NCBI GenBank assembly: GCA_015062205.1
Contig: SUVB01000027.1
Coordinates: forward strand, 105,862 to 169,861
DNA length: 64,000 bases
Source of the DNA: Desulfovibrio desulfuricans
Lineage (GTDB): Bacteria > Desulfobacterota > Desulfovibrionia > Desulfovibrionales > Desulfovibrionaceae
Direction: 5' to 3'
The notes below the pieces were generated by a model that did no database searches, was not told the origin of the DNA, and saw only the letters and a list, made by a program, of their open reading frames with translations. Both the position numbers and the translations under genes were made by a program. Positions 29,078 to 36,891 of the stretch are shown one piece after another; position 1 is the stretch's first letter; each line of letters opens with the position of its first letter.

Positions 29078-29653
29078 ATGTCTGACGCAACGGTAAAGCG
29101 CATTCGCGCCCCCTTTGACGAAGCCACGGCACGCTCCCTGCGGGCCGGGGACTGCGTGCGCATTTCAGGCGTTATTCTGGCCGCGCGCGACGCGGCACAC
29201 AAGCGCCTTGTGGAATGTCTGGACCGAGGGGAGACGCTGCCCGTGAATCTGCACGGACAGGTGGTCTATTACGTCGGCCCGTCTCCGGCCAAACCGGGGC
29301 GGCCCGTCGGCGCAGCCGGCCCCACCACCGCCGGACGCATGGACGCCTACACTCCCCGCCTGCTGGCCGAAGGACTCAAGGGTATGATCGGCAAGGGCTA
29401 CCGCAAACCCGAGGTGGTGGAAGCCATGAAGGCGCACGGCGTGCCCTATCTGGCCGCCGTGGGCGGGGCGGGCGCGCTCATTGCGCGCAGCATCAGGAAA
29501 TATACGGTGCTCGCCTGGCCTGAACTGGGGCCGGAGGCGCTGGCCGCCATGGAGGTGGAGGACTTCCCCGCCATCGTTGTCATCGATTGCCTGGGCAACA
29601 ACCAGTATGAGACCGGGCAGGCCCCGTACAAAATGCCGCAGAAGGCGGTCTGA
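29078..29653 (+). CDS. fumB: Fumarate hydratase class I, beta subunit
   Basis: The 191-aa C-terminal half of the two-subunit class I fumarase. Motifs are GDCVRISGVILAARDAAHKR, YYVGPSPAKPGRPVGAAGPTTAGRMD and GKGYRKPEVVEAMK. The split arrangement with alpha upstream is the usual one in deltaproteobacteria and archaea. A GGAGGA ribosome site precedes the start. Confidence 0.93.
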   Translation: MSDATVKRIRAPFDEATARSLRAGDCVRISGVILAARDAAHKRLVECLDRGETLPVNLHGQVVYYVGPSPAKPGRPVGAAGPTTAGRMDAYTPRLLAEGLKGMIGKGYRKPEVVEAMKAHGVPYLAAVGGAGALIARSIRKYTVLAWPELGPEALAAMEVEDFPAIVVIDCLGNNQYETGQAPYKMPQKAV

Positions 29654-29802
29654 CCTCTCCCCCCGGCGACATCCGCAACCGCTGGAGTTCCGGCAGGCGC
29701 TTTCCGGCGCGAGCCTGTCCCTGTTCATCTGCGCCCATCCGGGCTGGAAGGCAGCGCAGCGGTGAACCCCGACGTCACACGCCTGCGAACCGCTCAGGCA
29801 AG

Positions 29803-29836
29803 CCGGCGGCCCCCGGCAAAACCGGGGACCGGCCGG
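29803..29836. terminator. Hairpin between converging genes
   Basis: CCCCGG (29811-29816) pairs with CCGGGG (29822-29827) around an A-rich loop, extended by outer GC pairs. It lies between the fumB stop and the stop of the DUF2333 gene. It is a likely transcription boundary despite lacking a T-run. The remaining bases of this 202-base gap show nothing else. Confidence 0.4.
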
Positions 29837-29855
29837 TGCCGCACCAGAGCAGATT

Positions 29856-30776
29856 CTAAATGCGCAGGCTTGTCATAATATCCGCAATACGGGCCTTGGC
29901 AAAGAGCAGATAGGAAAGTATGAGCTCGCCGGAATTCACGGTCGAGGTGATGTACAGCGGGTCATAGGTGCAGATGCGGTTCATGTAGTCCATGGCCACG
30001 GCCATGTTTTCCTCGTTGTTCTTGGCCTTTATTTCGGGATAGAGTTGATACAGGGCATTGAGAAAGTCGCGCATGACAAGCACCATGCCCTGAATCTCGT
30101 AAATGCGGTTGTCCAGCGTGTAGAAGGGGATATCCTGCGCGTTTTCCAGCAGGCCCTGCGCGTAGCCCAGCATGTTCTCGCCCAACAGCAGCTGCAGGGA
30201 GGCATAGATATCGTCGGTGCGGCAGTTGTACACGCCCTTGCCGTCGTCCAGACTCTTCTTGTACTGCGCGATGAGCTTCAGACCCTTCTCGTAGCTGCCC
30301 TCGGCCGAAGGGAACCAGAACTTGCGGGGATTCAGCGAAAAATAGTTGAGCCGGGCCTGATAGAGGAACTCGTTTTCGCGGTCGCTGGTTCCCAGCTTGG
30401 CTATCTGGGTGGAATAGATGTCCACCAGGAACTTGGTGGCGTGGTAGACCCCGTACTGCCGGTAGGCGCGATTGTCGAGCACGAACTTGTTGAAAAGGAT
30501 GTCGTTGATGGACCAGCCGAAAGTAGAGTCCAGCTCATAGCGCATCTGGTGCGTAATGGCGTCGATGAGCAGCTTTCCCTTGTCGTTGTCCGGCAGCGAG
30601 GCCGCCTCGGCGGGCATGGCGCACGGCTCGGGAAAGCGCGTCGGGTCTATGGCCGCATACATGCGCTGCGCGCCCCAGAAGACAAACACAAGCGCGATGA
30701 AGATGCCGCACTGCACAAGCAGGGTGTGCCAGACGATGCGCAGCTTGAGCAACTGGGGAATTTCGTTGAGTTTCAT
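29856..30776 (-). CDS. DUF2333-family membrane-anchored protein
   Basis: A 306-aa protein with one N-terminal membrane helix (LLVQCGIFIALVFVFWGA, about residues 17-36) and a large, mostly helical domain, probably in the periplasm. Segments such as DSTFGWSINDILFNKFVLDNRAYRQ fit DUF2333. Three consecutive ATG codons occur at 30782, 30779 and 30776; the last has the best distance (eight bases) from GAGG. The function of the family is unknown. pgi lies upstream on the same strand. Confidence 0.82.
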   Translation of the reverse strand: MKLNEIPQLLKLRIVWHTLLVQCGIFIALVFVFWGAQRMYAAIDPTRFPEPCAMPAEAASLPDNDKGKLLIDAITHQMRYELDSTFGWSINDILFNKFVLDNRAYRQYGVYHATKFLVDIYSTQIAKLGTSDRENEFLYQARLNYFSLNPRKFWFPSAEGSYEKGLKLIAQYKKSLDDGKGVYNCRTDDIYASLQLLLGENMLGYAQGLLENAQDIPFYTLDNRIYEIQGMVLVMRDFLNALYQLYPEIKAKNNEENMAVAMDYMNRICTYDPLYITSTVNSGELILSYLLFAKARIADIMTSLRI

Positions 30777-30925
30777 CATCATATCCTCAAATATCTGTGG
30801 TAAGGCCGCGCCGCTGCACACGGCGGCAACGGCTGCCGCCACACAAGCGAGCGCCCGCAGCCGTGCTGCCGCCGGTCGGCGTCGCATGGCGCGGGGCGCT
30901 CACAAGTCATGCGGCGATATCTTGT

Positions 30926-32266
30926 TTAAAAGGTCTGTTCCGCTCTGGGCGCGGCCAGGTAGGCGGCCAGATCCGCCTCCTCCTGCGCATAGCCCCGCGC
31001 GCCCAGACGGGCGTTGGCCAAACGCTTGCCCAGCTCCACGGCGGGCTGATCCAGCGGATTGATGCCCATGAGCCAGCCGGTGAACACCGTGGCCGCTTCC
31101 AGCAGCATCATGAGCGCCCCGGCCGCGCGCGGCCCGCTGTCGCCCATGCGCACATGCAGCAGGGGCACGCCGTTCTTGCACAGCGCCATGCGCGTGCCCA
31201 GAGCCTCGGCCTCCAGCAGGCTGCCGAAGGGCTTGCCCCTGAGCCAGGACCATTTGTCGGGCAGGTCATTGCCGAAGGAACGCCCCTGGGCCTGCCCCTC
31301 GCCGGTCAGAAAGATGCAGCCCTTGTTGCGCGGACCGCTCAAGAACATCTGGTTGACGGAGTGCTGGTCCGTCACGCCCGTGGCCGGCACGGGCTGCGTG
31401 CCCTGCCCGTCCTTGCCCAGACTTTCGGCCCACAGCTGGGCAAACCAGTCGCCATAGGCGGCCCACTGCGGCATGTAGCAGAAGAAAATCAGCTGGCTGT
31501 AGCCGTGATCCTCCAGGGCCTTGGCCCAGCAGGCCAGCGCAAAGGAGGGATGCCCGGCCACGTTTTCGGGCGACTGCGCCAGCGGACGGGCCACAGAAGC
31601 CGCGCCGTCCAGCAGGGCCTGCCAGTCAATGCCCAGGAAGGCGGCGGGCAGCAGGCCCACGGCCGACAGGGCCGAATAGCGCCCCCCCAGATAGTCCGGC
31701 ACTTCCAGCGAGGCCAGGTCGTGGCGTCCGGCCTCCTCCCTGAGGTAGCCCTTGGCAATGTCCGTGACGACGATCATGCGCTCGCGCCAGGCCTCGCCCA
31801 CGGCGTCCCGCAGCCATTGGCGCACCAGAAAATACTGGGACAGCGTCTCAATGGTACCGCCCGATTTGCTGATGCACACGACCATTGTTTCCGCAGGGTT
31901 GAGCGCGGCAAGCAGGGCTTCAAAGCGCTCTGCGCAGACATTGTCGGCTATCCACAGCCAGGGGCCGGCATGCCCGGGACCATCCTGCCCCGGCGCAAAG
32001 GCCTGCTGCATGGCGCGCGCCCCAAGGGCCGAACCGCCGATGCCCAGCACCAGCATATGCCTGCAGGCGCGCACCCGGGGAAGAAGCGGAGGCAGTTCCG
32101 CCTCCAGCCGGGCGCGATACGGCATGGTCAGGAAAGGCAATTCTCCGGCGGAGGTTTCGCGGGCAAGGCGCTGGGCCACCTCCCCGGCGCGGGCCTTCAG
32201 GGGCTCCGCATCCGCAGGCGCAAGTCTGTGCGTGTAAGCTCGGGACCATTCAAGCGTATGAGGCAT
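30926..32266 (-). CDS. pgi: Glucose-6-phosphate isomerase
   Basis: Interconverts glucose 6-phosphate and fructose 6-phosphate. At 446 aa it is of the short bacterial type. The sugar-phosphate-binding motifs GIGGSALGARAM (near residue 75) and SKSGGTIETLSQYF are present, with the catalytic region SGPRNKGCIF and the C-terminal lysine segment. The start at 32266 follows AGGAGG; the frame runs 118 codons further upstream without a good start. It is 46 bases downstream of the cysteine-repeat protein gene. Confidence 0.95.
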   Translation of the reverse strand: MPHTLEWSRAYTHRLAPADAEPLKARAGEVAQRLARETSAGELPFLTMPYRARLEAELPPLLPRVRACRHMLVLGIGGSALGARAMQQAFAPGQDGPGHAGPWLWIADNVCAERFEALLAALNPAETMVVCISKSGGTIETLSQYFLVRQWLRDAVGEAWRERMIVVTDIAKGYLREEAGRHDLASLEVPDYLGGRYSALSAVGLLPAAFLGIDWQALLDGAASVARPLAQSPENVAGHPSFALACWAKALEDHGYSQLIFFCYMPQWAAYGDWFAQLWAESLGKDGQGTQPVPATGVTDQHSVNQMFLSGPRNKGCIFLTGEGQAQGRSFGNDLPDKWSWLRGKPFGSLLEAEALGTRMALCKNGVPLLHVRMGDSGPRAAGALMMLLEAATVFTGWLMGINPLDQPAVELGKRLANARLGARGYAQEEADLAAYLAAPRAEQTF

Positions 32267-32312
32267 GGGAACCTCCTGTGAGGGCTTGCGGCAGGCGCGG
32301 ATTGCCGCCGCA

Positions 32313-32696
32313 TTACAAAAGACGCAAGGGCTTGGGAGCAAAAAAGCGCCGCCGCACCGCCCTGTAGGTGCCGGGGCGTACCCCGAAACGGAAATGCCAC
32401 AGCGCGCAGTCCTCCCGCGCGACGCAAGCGCGCACATCCGCCCGCGCGCCCGCGCAGCACAGGCACTGCCTGCGAATGGCCCGGAGGGCCTGCCGGGCCG
32501 CCGTTTCCATCGGGGCGGGACATTCCTCCCCCGGCCGAAGCGCCAATCGCCAGGGCCACAGGGGACAGCGGCTGTCGGCGCAACTCCTGACGCCGCGCGC
32601 CGACGCGCCCTGACAGTCAAGGCAGAACCGTCGGATGGCCGTCAAGGGCGCGCGAACGCCCTGCCCGGCCGTGCGGGCATGCACGGGGGCAACCAT
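32313..32696 (-). CDS. Tandem cysteine-motif (zinc-binding-like) protein, 127 aa
   Basis: Contains two copies of one small motif. Copy 1 reads AIRRFCLDC ... VRSCADSRCPLWPWR (C-x2-C-x10-C-x4-C). Copy 2 reads AIRRQCLCC ... VRACVAREDCALWHFR (C-x2-C-x9-C-x5-C). Each ends in Leu-Trp-x-(Phe/Trp)-Arg and a Gly-rich turn (LRPG / VRPG). This four-cysteine pattern occurs singly in phage and bacterial proteins of unknown role and suggests zinc binding. The start ATG overlaps the ychJ stop as TGATG, so the two are coupled. Highly Arg-rich, so nucleic-acid contact is possible. Confidence 0.72.
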   Translation of the reverse strand: MVAPVHARTAGQGVRAPLTAIRRFCLDCQGASARGVRSCADSRCPLWPWRLALRPGEECPAPMETAARQALRAIRRQCLCCAGARADVRACVAREDCALWHFRFGVRPGTYRAVRRRFFAPKPLRLL

Positions 32697-33205
32697 CAGG
32701 ATGCGGCCGCCCCGCAGCATTTCTTGTATTTCTTGCCGCTGCCGCAGGGACAGGGATCATTGCGCCCCACCTTGGGCGTCTCCCTGCGGTAGGCTTCCGG
32801 CCGCAGGGCCACGCCGTCCACATAGTACAGCTTGTCGTCCCTGCGCTGGAAAAAACTGCGCTCGCCCAGCTGTCGCACCCCGTCAAGCTCGTAGTACGCG
32901 AAGAATTCCACCACATCAAAGAGCTCACCCTTCTCGCCGGCGGGCACATCCTGCACAGCCGAACGAATATCCAGCCGCAGCCAGCGCACATCCCGGGCGC
33001 TCTCCGCCAGTTTCTCGACGCTGACGTCCTCCCGGTAGTCGGGATGCGTACTCTCCACAAGCCACTGCCAGCATTGCAGCACGTAGGCCGTATACCGGGA
33101 CCGCATGAGCGTTGCGGCGTCCGGCGGCCAGGCCTTGCCGTCTATATAGGGACCACAGCAGTCTTCCAGCGTACGTCCGCTGCCGCAGGGGCACAGTTCA
33201 GACAT
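32696..33205 (-). CDS. ychJ: YchJ-family protein with SEC-C motifs
   Basis: A 169-aa cytoplasmic protein with a zinc-binding SEC-C motif at each end: [14 protein letters not shown] near residue 5 and [14 protein letters not shown] at the C-terminus. The middle (residues about 30-125) is the NTF2-like YchJ domain ([14 protein letters not shown] and WLRLDI). The C-terminal motif is almost the same as that of SecA in this window. Its function is not known. The start at 33205 gives the standard N-terminus ([10 protein letters not shown]); the frame extends 11 codons further. Confidence 0.9.
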   Translation of the reverse strand: MSELCPCGSGRTLEDCCGPYIDGKAWPPDAATLMRSRYTAYVLQCWQWLVESTHPDYREDVSVEKLAESARDVRWLRLDIRSAVQDVPAGEKGELFDVVEFFAYYELDGVRQLGERSFFQRRDDKLYYVDGVALRPEAYRRETPKVGRNDPCPCGSGKKYKKCCGAAAS

Positions 33206-33396
33206 GGGCTCCGCCTTGCGTTGAAAATTCGGGGGCATGCAACAGAGCCAGCATAGCGTATGGCCAGGGCGGCGGCAAGCGCCGCCGCAGATGAGAATCT
33301 ACGGCAGCGAAGCGCAAGGCGACCGCCAAAGACACGACGCGCAGCCCCGGCGGACAGGAGGAAGCCGGCTTTCCGCAGCAAACGCTCACGCGCAAC

Positions 33397-34233
33397 TCAG
33401 GCAAGGCGGAAGCGCAGCCGTGCAAGACAGCCGGGGCGGACATTCCGCGCGGCAAAGGCCATGCTCATCTCCAGAGTTCCCTTGCGGACGGCATCGACGC
33501 GCGCCTCCCCCAGCAATGCGCCATGGAGATCCAGCAGGGCGCACATGCTCCCGACCGCAGGCGCGCGCAGGGTGTACAGCAGGCACCAGAGGCGCAACGT
33601 CTGCCCCTCCTGCCGCACAGCCACCACCTCGCCGCAGCCCAGAGCCGCCAGATGCCGGATGCGGCGCTGCCCCAGACAGAACACCGCAAGCCCCGTAAGC
33701 AGACCAAAGGCGCCGAAGGCCGCGGCAGGCAGAAAGGGACTCAGCCCAGTGAGACGGCGGATGAACGAAAGCGAGGCGGCGCGCATGGCGGACTCGTCCG
33801 CATATATGCATACGGGATACCGCTGCATCGTCCTTGCGGACGTGCCGCGAAAGCGGACGCGCAACACGCGGCGGCCCGGCGCGGCGGCCGCGTCGGCGCG
33901 CACCACGCCCCGCCACATGCCGCTGCCGAAGATGTACCCGGCAAAGAATCCGTCCAACTCGAACGTCAGCGAACCCGTATCCGGCAAGAAATCAGCCTGA
34001 ACATCGCTGCGCGCAGGATTTCTTACGGCCAGCGGCCCGGAAACCGCCGCCGTGCCGCCGGGCAGCAGTTCCACCAGGTCGGCCTCGCTGCGTCGCAGGG
34101 CCTGCAGACCGTCCAGCACGCACACAAGAGCCGCTCCCAGCAGCACGGCGCACAGCACGCCCCAGCGGTGCTGGCATACGGTGGTGCTGCGGCAGCGCTT
34201 CCAGGCAAGGCGTTCAGCGTCTTCCACGACCAT
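33397..34233 (-). CDS. Membrane protein of unknown function, 278 aa
   Basis: Two hydrophobic segments are visible: one near residues 26-42 (GVLCAVLLGAALVCVLDGL) and one near 160-185 (FLPAAAFGAFGLLTGLAVFCLG). The 115 residues between them are probably outside the cytoplasm. A cytoplasmic or envelope tail of 90 residues follows. I do not recognise a family. It begins 14 bases after another small membrane protein gene, with which it likely forms a pair. Confidence 0.6.
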   Translation of the reverse strand: MVVEDAERLAWKRCRSTTVCQHRWGVLCAVLLGAALVCVLDGLQALRRSEADLVELLPGGTAAVSGPLAVRNPARSDVQADFLPDTGSLTFELDGFFAGYIFGSGMWRGVVRADAAAAPGRRVLRVRFRGTSARTMQRYPVCIYADESAMRAASLSFIRRLTGLSPFLPAAAFGAFGLLTGLAVFCLGQRRIRHLAALGCGEVVAVRQEGQTLRLWCLLYTLRAPAVGSMCALLDLHGALLGEARVDAVRKGTLEMSMAFAARNVRPGCLARLRFRLA

Positions 34234-34247
34234 TCCCGTGCAGAGGG

Positions 34248-34562
34248 TCAGCGATGATCATCACGCAAGGGCAACAGGGGATTGTCCGCCACACGCCAGT
34301 GCACAAGGGACGGCCCGCGGCCGGGCAGAGAGACGAGGCTCTGAAATTCGGCGGGGAATCTGCGCCGCACCACCCTGGTCAACACAATGGCGAGCCCCCA
34401 CACCGGCACAATGATGCCGAAAAACCAGGCGCAGAAGACCAACTCCACAGCCCCGGAGCTGCGCGACGCCTGATACATGGCAAAAAAAAGCGCCGCAACC
34501 ATGAGAATATTGGCAACAATTCTGATCACGGCCGTGTAGAGCGACTGGCGGTAACTGTTCAT
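34248..34562 (-). CDS. Small membrane protein of unknown function, 104 aa
   Basis: Two membrane helices (about residues 12-32 and 40-60) followed by a basic, soluble tail ending in LPLRDDHR. ATG at 34562 has GGGAG upstream and is preferred to GTG at 34568. It resembles small inner-membrane accessory proteins in general shape only; no family is recognised. It is immediately upstream of the 278-aa membrane protein gene. Confidence 0.65.
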   Translation of the reverse strand: MNSYRQSLYTAVIRIVANILMVAALFFAMYQASRSSGAVELVFCAWFFGIIVPVWGLAIVLTRVVRRRFPAEFQSLVSLPGRGPSLVHWRVADNPLLPLRDDHR

Positions 34563-34716
34563 GCTCACTCCCGGTACGGACAGCGCTGCGGTGCGGACGG
34601 CGTCGGGTGAAAGGCCGGCATCCAGCAGGGCGGCCGCGCTCCCTTTGTACGCCGTCCGGCGGAGCCGGGCTGCCGCCCGACCCCGCCGGAGGTATAGCAG
34701 AGAATGCCGCCGAAGG

Positions 34717-35316
34717 CTACTTTCTCTTGTAGATGCTTGTCTTGGTGCAGTTCATGATGCGCAGGGCCTGATCCTTGGAGGCATTCAGGAAGGCCACGCG
34801 CAGTTCGTTGCCGAACGTCCAGGCGCTGTCGTCATAGCCCGCGGCCTCGGCGGGAATCTTGAAGGTCAGCAGGGCCTTCATGCCCGACGCGTACACGGTC
34901 ACGGTCTGCTGGCTCTTGTCGATGACGGGGAAGGTCTTGCCCTTCACCTTGGGGTGCTTGGCGTCGACGTTCTTCTCCACATCCGTGAAGTTGACAGCAA
35001 GCTTGGCGACCTTCTTGGCGGTCTTGTCATACACGAGCACAAAGCCCTTGTCGGGATCAGCCGCCAGCAGGCCGCCCGTCTCGGGGGTGGGGCCCATGTC
35101 GCGCGCGGCCACGGGAAGTATGTAGGTCAGCACTTTCGAGGCTTCGCTGTAGGTGCCTTTGCCCATATCCAGGGTTTCGGCCACGATGGTGGCGGACTTG
35201 CCCTTTTCAAAGGCCACGCAGCGGCCCTGTTCCACACCACCCTTGAGGTCGCAGCCGGCAAGCAGGGCGATCGAGCCGAGCATACCCAGCGTGAGCAGCA
35301 AAGTACGAATCTTCAT
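34717..35316 (-). CDS. Lipoprotein of 199 aa, DUF4881-like
   Basis: The signal peptide ends in a lipobox (ALLAGC, Cys at residue 22). The mature part is about 177 residues, soluble and apparently beta-rich, with a second Cys soon after the first (GRCVAF) and one near the end (IMNCTK). It resembles the Desulfovibrio lipoproteins grouped as DUF4881, but I could not check this. It starts 12 bases after the TSUP permease stop and is the last gene of the sigma-54-driven operon. Confidence 0.75.
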   Translation of the reverse strand: MKIRTLLLTLGMLGSIALLAGCDLKGGVEQGRCVAFEKGKSATIVAETLDMGKGTYSEASKVLTYILPVAARDMGPTPETGGLLAADPDKGFVLVYDKTAKKVAKLAVNFTDVEKNVDAKHPKVKGKTFPVIDKSQQTVTVYASGMKALLTFKIPAEAAGYDDSAWTFGNELRVAFLNASKDQALRIMNCTKTSIYKRK

Positions 35317-35328
35317 GGCGCGTTCCTC

Positions 35329-36390
35329 CTAGTTGCCCGCGGCCTGGTTCTTCTTGGCGGCCAATTCCGCCTTGGCGCCGCGTACCATCTGGACGGCAAT
35401 GTAGATGGAGATGGCGCTCACGAAGCCCAGCACCTCGATGGTGGCCAGCGTGCCCAACCAGCCCTGGTCGGGGAACTTGGCCTGCAACTGCTTCAGCACC
35501 ACGGACATAAGGCAGCCGAGAACGGCGAGACCGAACACGAAACGGATGCCGTAGCCCTTCACATACTTGGTGGCGACCACGCCGATCTGCGCGCCGATGG
35601 CCGCGCCGCACAGCATGACGATGGCGGCCAGCAACTCAACGCGGCCCTGATAGGCGTAGCTGAACGTGCCGTACAGGCCGGAGATGGCCACTTCAAAGAG
35701 GTCAGTGCCCACGGCCACATGGGTGGGGCAGCCGACGAGGTAGACCAGGGCGGGCATGCGGATCAGACCGCCGCCGATGCCCAGAATGCCGGCCATCCAG
35801 CCGGTGAAGAAGCTGATGACGATGGGCAGCCACGCGGAGCAGGTGATGTTGGCATGACGGAAATACACCACCGGAGGGATTTTGATGGCCTGCAGCTTGG
35901 AAGCCCATTCAATGCCCGTGGCGGACTTGTCCAGTTCCTTGTTGGCGGCCTTGGCGGCGGCGGCCTTCTTCTTGCGCACGGAAATATCGTGGAAGACCAG
36001 CCAGGCCATGGCGATGAGCAGCACGTCGTAGAGGTAGCGAACCACCTCATCCACACGCCCGATCTTTTCCAGCTGCATGACGCACCACACGCCGGCGTCC
36101 ACGCCGATGAGCGTACCGATGAGCATGGTCAGGCCCAGCACGTAGTCAACGTTGCCGAACTTGCCGTGCCGCATGGTGGAGATGAGCGATTTGCCGGCCA
36201 TCTGCGCCATGTCCGTACCGATGGCGAAGGCCATGGGGAAGCCGAGAATATTCAGGCCGGGCGTGACCATCCACGCGCCGCCCAAGCCGAAGAAACCGCC
36301 GATAATGCCCACGCCCAGGCCCAGAATAATCAACCCCGGCCAGAAAATGGACACGCCGGAGATGGGCATCGCCATAAACAACCAATCCAT
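35329..36390 (-). CDS. TSUP (TauE/SafE) family permease
   Basis: A 353-aa inner-membrane protein with about eight or nine hydrophobic helices in two repeats. Each repeat opens with the family glycine motif: GIIGGFFGLGGAWMVTPGLN and GWMAGILGIGGGLIRMPALV. TSUP proteins carry sulfur oxyanions or organosulfonates and related acids across the membrane; the substrate here is unknown. A basic, Ala/Lys-rich cytoplasmic loop (KKKAAAAKAANKELDKS) lies between the repeats. The start follows AAGGAGG. It is the second gene of an operon behind the sigma-54 promoter at 36776-36791. Confidence 0.9.
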   Translation of the reverse strand: MDWLFMAMPISGVSIFWPGLIILGLGVGIIGGFFGLGGAWMVTPGLNILGFPMAFAIGTDMAQMAGKSLISTMRHGKFGNVDYVLGLTMLIGTLIGVDAGVWCVMQLEKIGRVDEVVRYLYDVLLIAMAWLVFHDISVRKKKAAAAKAANKELDKSATGIEWASKLQAIKIPPVVYFRHANITCSAWLPIVISFFTGWMAGILGIGGGLIRMPALVYLVGCPTHVAVGTDLFEVAISGLYGTFSYAYQGRVELLAAIVMLCGAAIGAQIGVVATKYVKGYGIRFVFGLAVLGCLMSVVLKQLQAKFPDQGWLGTLATIEVLGFVSAISIYIAVQMVRGAKAELAAKKNQAAGN

Positions 36391-36407
36391 ACTACGCCTC
36401 CTTCCGG

Positions 36408-36689
36408 CTAGTCTTCCGCCAAATCGCGGTGCGTGAGGTCAATGCCGATGTGGTTCATCACGATGTCGGCCAGCCAGCCCAGGACGCATCCCAGAATGGG
36501 AATGATGAGCATGGTCACAATGGCGAAGGTGAGATGGCTCTCATTGTACATCTCGGCCCACCACTGCAAGATGCCGTGCATGTTGCGCGTATCGGCCACC
36601 ATGGCCACGCCGGCGGTGCCCGAGTAGACAGTGAGCACCATTTTGCCCAGCACCAGTGCGGCTGTCGCAAGCCACGTCCAGATATTCAT
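36408..36689 (-). CDS. Small membrane protein ahead of TSUP permease, 93 aa
   Basis: Two membrane helices (about residues 5-25 and 48-75) joined by a short loop (DTRNMHGILQWWAEMYNESH). The C-terminus is acidic and polar. The start at 36689 follows GGAGG; the longer open frame to 36899 crosses the promoter. No family is recognised. It ends 17 bases before the permease gene, so it may be an accessory subunit of the permease. Confidence 0.72.
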   Translation of the reverse strand: MNIWTWLATAALVLGKMVLTVYSGTAGVAMVADTRNMHGILQWWAEMYNESHLTFAIVTMLIIPILGCVLGWLADIVMNHIGIDLTHRDLAED

Positions 36690-36775
36690 AAGTCCCTCCA
36701 CAGCTACATGTTGACACCCTGTCGCCCGCAGCGCAGCCATCGCGCAACGCTCCGCACGCACAGTGTGAAATTTAT

Positions 36776-36791
36776 AGCAAGCCGTGTGCCA
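36776..36791 (-). promoter_or_regulatory. Sigma-54 (-24/-12) promoter
   Basis: On the minus strand, TGGCAC (36791-36786), five bases, then TTGCT (36780-36776). This matches the consensus exactly, with the GG and GC elements ten bases apart. It faces the small membrane protein, permease and lipoprotein genes, about 87 bases ahead of the first start. The divergent gene encodes a sigma-54 activator. Confidence 0.88.
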
Positions 36792-36825
36792 TTGCGCGTT
36801 TTTCTGCACTCTCCCGCAAAATATC

Positions 36826-36854
36826 TTGTTTATCACCCCAAAATTTTTTATAGT
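36826..36854 (+). promoter_or_regulatory. Sigma-70 type promoter for the activator gene
   Basis: TTGTTT (36826-36831), a 17-base spacer and TATAGT (36849-36854), 37 bases before the start at 36892. A housekeeping promoter for a sigma-54 activator is expected. Confidence 0.6.
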
Positions 36855-36891
36855 TCCACCTGTCACGCAGCTATTGCGCAAAGGGACGGGC

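Noticed and set aside
29481..29765. Frame overlapping the end of the fumarase beta gene and running past it
   Set aside because: Mostly a shadow of the beta gene; the part beyond 29653 has no start, no ribosome site and no recognisable family.
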